From assembly GCA_964540965.1 (NCBI GenBank), contig CAZIOT010000008.1:130178-194177 (forward strand): a stretch of 64,000 bases of DNA. The letters run 5' to 3'. Source of the DNA: JADYZU01 sp964540965. GTDB lineage: Bacteria > Pseudomonadota > Alphaproteobacteria > Rhodobacterales > Rhodobacteraceae. Below are positions 62,273-64,000 of the stretch, in pieces. The notes beneath the pieces were generated by a model. That model saw nothing but the letters and a program-made list of their open reading frames with translations. It searched no databases and had not been told where the DNA came from. How positions within the stretch are numbered: the stretch's first letter is position 1; each line of letters opens with the position of its first letter. The position numbers and the translations under genes were made by a program.

Positions 62273-63661
62273 ATGAGCGCGAAATCCAACACGATGTGGG
62301 GCGGCCGCTTTGCCGCCGGGCCGGATGCGATCATGGAGGCGATCAATGCCTCGATCGGGTTCGACCGGCGGTTGGCGGCGCAGGACATCGCGGCCTCGCG
62401 CGCCCATGCGGCGATGCTGGCCGCGACAGGCATCATCGACCCTAGCGATGCGCAGGCGATCCGGGAAGGGCTGCTCACCGTCTTGTCAGAGATCGAGGCG
62501 GGCACATTCGCCTTTTCCACCGCGCTCGAGGACATCCACATGAACGTGGAATCGCGGCTGAAAGAGGTGATCGGCGACCCCGCCGGCCGGCTTCACACCG
62601 CGCGCAGCCGCAACGATCAGGTGGCCGTCGATTTCCGCCTCTGGGTCCGCGACCAATGCGACGCGGCGGACACCGCCCTTGCCGCGCTGCAAAAGGCGCT
62701 GCTGGCACAGGCCGAGGCCGGCGCCGGGATGGTGATGCCCGGCTTCACGCACCTGCAGGTCGCGCAGCCGGTGACCTTTGGCCACCACATGCTGGCCTAT
62801 GTCGAGATGCTGGCCCGCGACCGCTCGCGCTTTGCCGATGCGCGGCGGCGGATGAACGAAAGCCCGCTGGGCGCCGCTGCCCTTGCCGGCACCGGGTTCC
62901 CCATCGACCGGCAGATGACGGCGGCGGCGCTGGGCTTTGACCGGCCGATGGCCAATTCGCTCGACGCGGTGTCGGACCGCGATTTCGCGCTCGATTTCCT
63001 CGGCGCGGCCTCGATCACGGCCATGCACCTTTCGCGGCTGGCCGAGGAACTGGTGATCTGGTCCACCGCGCAATTCCGCTTCGTCCGCCTGTCGGACCGC
63101 TGGTCGACCGGATCCTCGATCATGCCGCAGAAACGCAACCCGGATGCGGCAGAACTGATCCGCGCCAAGATCGGCCGGATCCTGGGCGCCAGTATTGCGT
63201 TGATGACGGTGATGAAGGGGTTGCCGCTGACCTATTCCAAGGACATGCAGGAGGACAAGGAACAGGTCTTCGATGCCGCCGACACCCTGTTTCTGGCGCT
63301 GGCCGCGATGACCGGCATGGTCAGCGACCTGACGCCCGACCCAAAGGTGATGCAGGCCGCCGCCGCCACCGGCTTTTCCACCGCGACCGACCTTGCCGAC
63401 TGGCTGGTGCGCCGGCTCGGGCTGCCGTTCCGGCAGGCCCATCATGTCACCGGCACGCTCGTGGCGCTGGCCGAAAGGCGCGGCGTCGACCTGCCCGACC
63501 TGACGCTCGAGGAGATGCAATCGGTCCATCCGGGCATCGAAGCCGATGTCTTCACGGTTCTGGGAGTGGAAAATTCCGTCGCCTCGCGGCTATCCTATGG
63601 CGGCACCGCGCCCGCGCGGGTGCGCGAACAGGTTGCCCGCTGGAAAGGACTGCTCGGATGA
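62273..63661 (+). CDS. argH: Argininosuccinate lyase
   Basis: A 462-residue fumarase-superfamily enzyme that splits argininosuccinate into arginine and fumarate. Visible are MWGGRFAAGPDAIMEAINAS, EDIHMNVESRL, HTARSRNDQVAVDFRLW and the signature TGSSIMPQKRNPDAAELI with the catalytic Ser. It overlaps the following small gene by ATGA. Confidence 0.97.
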   Translation: MSAKSNTMWGGRFAAGPDAIMEAINASIGFDRRLAAQDIAASRAHAAMLAATGIIDPSDAQAIREGLLTVLSEIEAGTFAFSTALEDIHMNVESRLKEVIGDPAGRLHTARSRNDQVAVDFRLWVRDQCDAADTALAALQKALLAQAEAGAGMVMPGFTHLQVAQPVTFGHHMLAYVEMLARDRSRFADARRRMNESPLGAAALAGTGFPIDRQMTAAALGFDRPMANSLDAVSDRDFALDFLGAASITAMHLSRLAEELVIWSTAQFRFVRLSDRWSTGSSIMPQKRNPDAAELIRAKIGRILGASIALMTVMKGLPLTYSKDMQEDKEQVFDAADTLFLALAAMTGMVSDLTPDPKVMQAAAATGFSTATDLADWLVRRLGLPFRQAHHVTGTLVALAERRGVDLPDLTLEEMQSVHPGIEADVFTVLGVENSVASRLSYGGTAPARVREQVARWKGLLG

Positions 63662-63828
63662 AACGCCTGGCCCTTCTTGCCGTCCTGACGCTCGCCGCCT
63701 GCGGCGCCGACGGCGATCCCTTCGTGCCGACCGGCAGCATCGGCGCCAGCTTCGGCGCGAACGGGGTCGAGACCTCGGCCACAGCCGGTGTGACCAACGG
63801 CACGATCACCCTCGGCCTCAGCCTCTGA
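63658..63828 (+). CDS. Small lipoprotein after argH
   Basis: A 56-residue protein MKRLALLAVLTLAACGADGD... with an LAAC lipobox (Cys15) and a Gly/Ser/Thr-rich remainder ending TITLGLSL, perhaps two beta strands. Its ATG overlaps the argH stop (ATGA). A tiny lipoprotein in this place is common in Rhodobacterales; function unknown. Confidence 0.75.
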   Translation: MKRLALLAVLTLAACGADGDPFVPTGSIGASFGANGVETSATAGVTNGTITLGLSL

Positions 63829-64000
63829 CCCGGCGGCGCGCCTGCGGCGCAGAGTCCTTGTCTCGTCGTCGCCTTCGGCTCCTCCTCGGGTTAGCCTCCG
63901 GCGGGGATATTTGTGGACGAAGAATGAGCAAGAGGCGCGCTCCTCCTCATTCTTCGTCCGAAAATATCCTCGGGGGGTGAATTGGCCGCAGGCCAAGAGG
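63829..64000. other. Non-coding end of window with inverted motif
   Basis: 172 bases with no supported gene. It contains the inverted pair of the GACGAAGAATGAG motif. Confidence 0.6.
63903..63971. repeat. Inverted pair of the GACGAAGAATGAG motif
   Basis: GGGGATATTTGTGGACGAAG... (63903-63928) and its near-exact inverted copy CTCATTCTTCGTCC...ATATCCTC (63946-63971) form a hairpin of about 24 base pairs with one or two mismatches and a 17-base loop, 75 bases after the argH-lipoprotein unit. It could act as a terminator or mRNA 3' stabiliser. Confidence 0.75.

Overview
The window looks like chromosomal DNA of a GC-rich alphaproteobacterium, most likely Rhodobacterales (Rhodobacter/Paracoccus-like). 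The basis is gene content: a four-gene bztABCD-type amino-acid transporter, a MocR-type taurine regulator with tpa/xsc, a soeABC-type sulfite dehydrogenase, bioMNY, and an argH gene flanked by tlpA and a tiny lipoprotein. There are no rRNA or tRNA genes, CRISPR arrays or transposases. Two runs of ten Ns (56595-56604, 58925-58934) are assembly gaps.

Layout. 1-2.7 kb: a ring-cleavage pair (VOC dioxygenase, partial, and intradiol dioxygenase) divergent from a LysR regulator. 2.7-5.2 kb: a secreted-type RTX calcium-binding protein. 5.3-11.1 kb: a five-gene minus-strand operon in which an NMT1/TauA-type ABC importer (permease, ATPase, binding protein) is interrupted by a DUF1800 and a DUF1501 gene. 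11.2-15.9 kb: small genes (NodB-like deacetylase, VOC, GNAT, DsbD-N-like, YqgE/AlgH, permuted-papain lipoprotein, SlyX, lipoprotein). 16-19.5 kb: dnaE. 19.5-24 kb: bztABCD. 24.3-26.2 kb: bioMNY. 26.3-26.8 kb: DUF3237. 27-33 kb: leucine degradation (mccB, mccA, mvaB, methylglutaconyl-CoA hydratase) with an HNH endonuclease gene nested exactly between mccB and mccA, followed by a convergent nitronate monooxygenase. 34.1-43.7 kb: xdhABC coupled to a BMP-family ABC importer, read together as purine uptake and oxidation.

44.2-61.7 kb is a nearly complete taurine dissimilation island. TauABC imports taurine, Tpa transaminates it to sulfoacetaldehyde, Xsc makes acetyl phosphate and sulfite, and Pta and AckA turn acetyl phosphate into acetyl-CoA or acetate plus ATP. 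A TauE-like permease can export sulfite, SoeABC oxidises it, and TauR controls the set. A FkbM methyltransferase of unknown role sits between tpa and tauR. The window closes with tlpA, argH and a tiny lipoprotein.

Two dispersed repeat families run through the second half. One is a short palindromic element with core GTAGGGTGGGC (a 22-base arm, single or as an inverted pair, plus a 26-base hairpin variant). Several copies lie inside or at the ends of reading frames: tauR, xdhA, soeA and soeC. The other is a motif with a GGATATTT/GACGAAGAATGAG core. The most unusual items are the in-frame palindromes, the HNH gene nested in the mcc operon, the ABC importer interleaved with DUF1800/DUF1501, a TauC homologue with a large extra periplasmic segment, and a 22-codon ORF linking tauE and pta.
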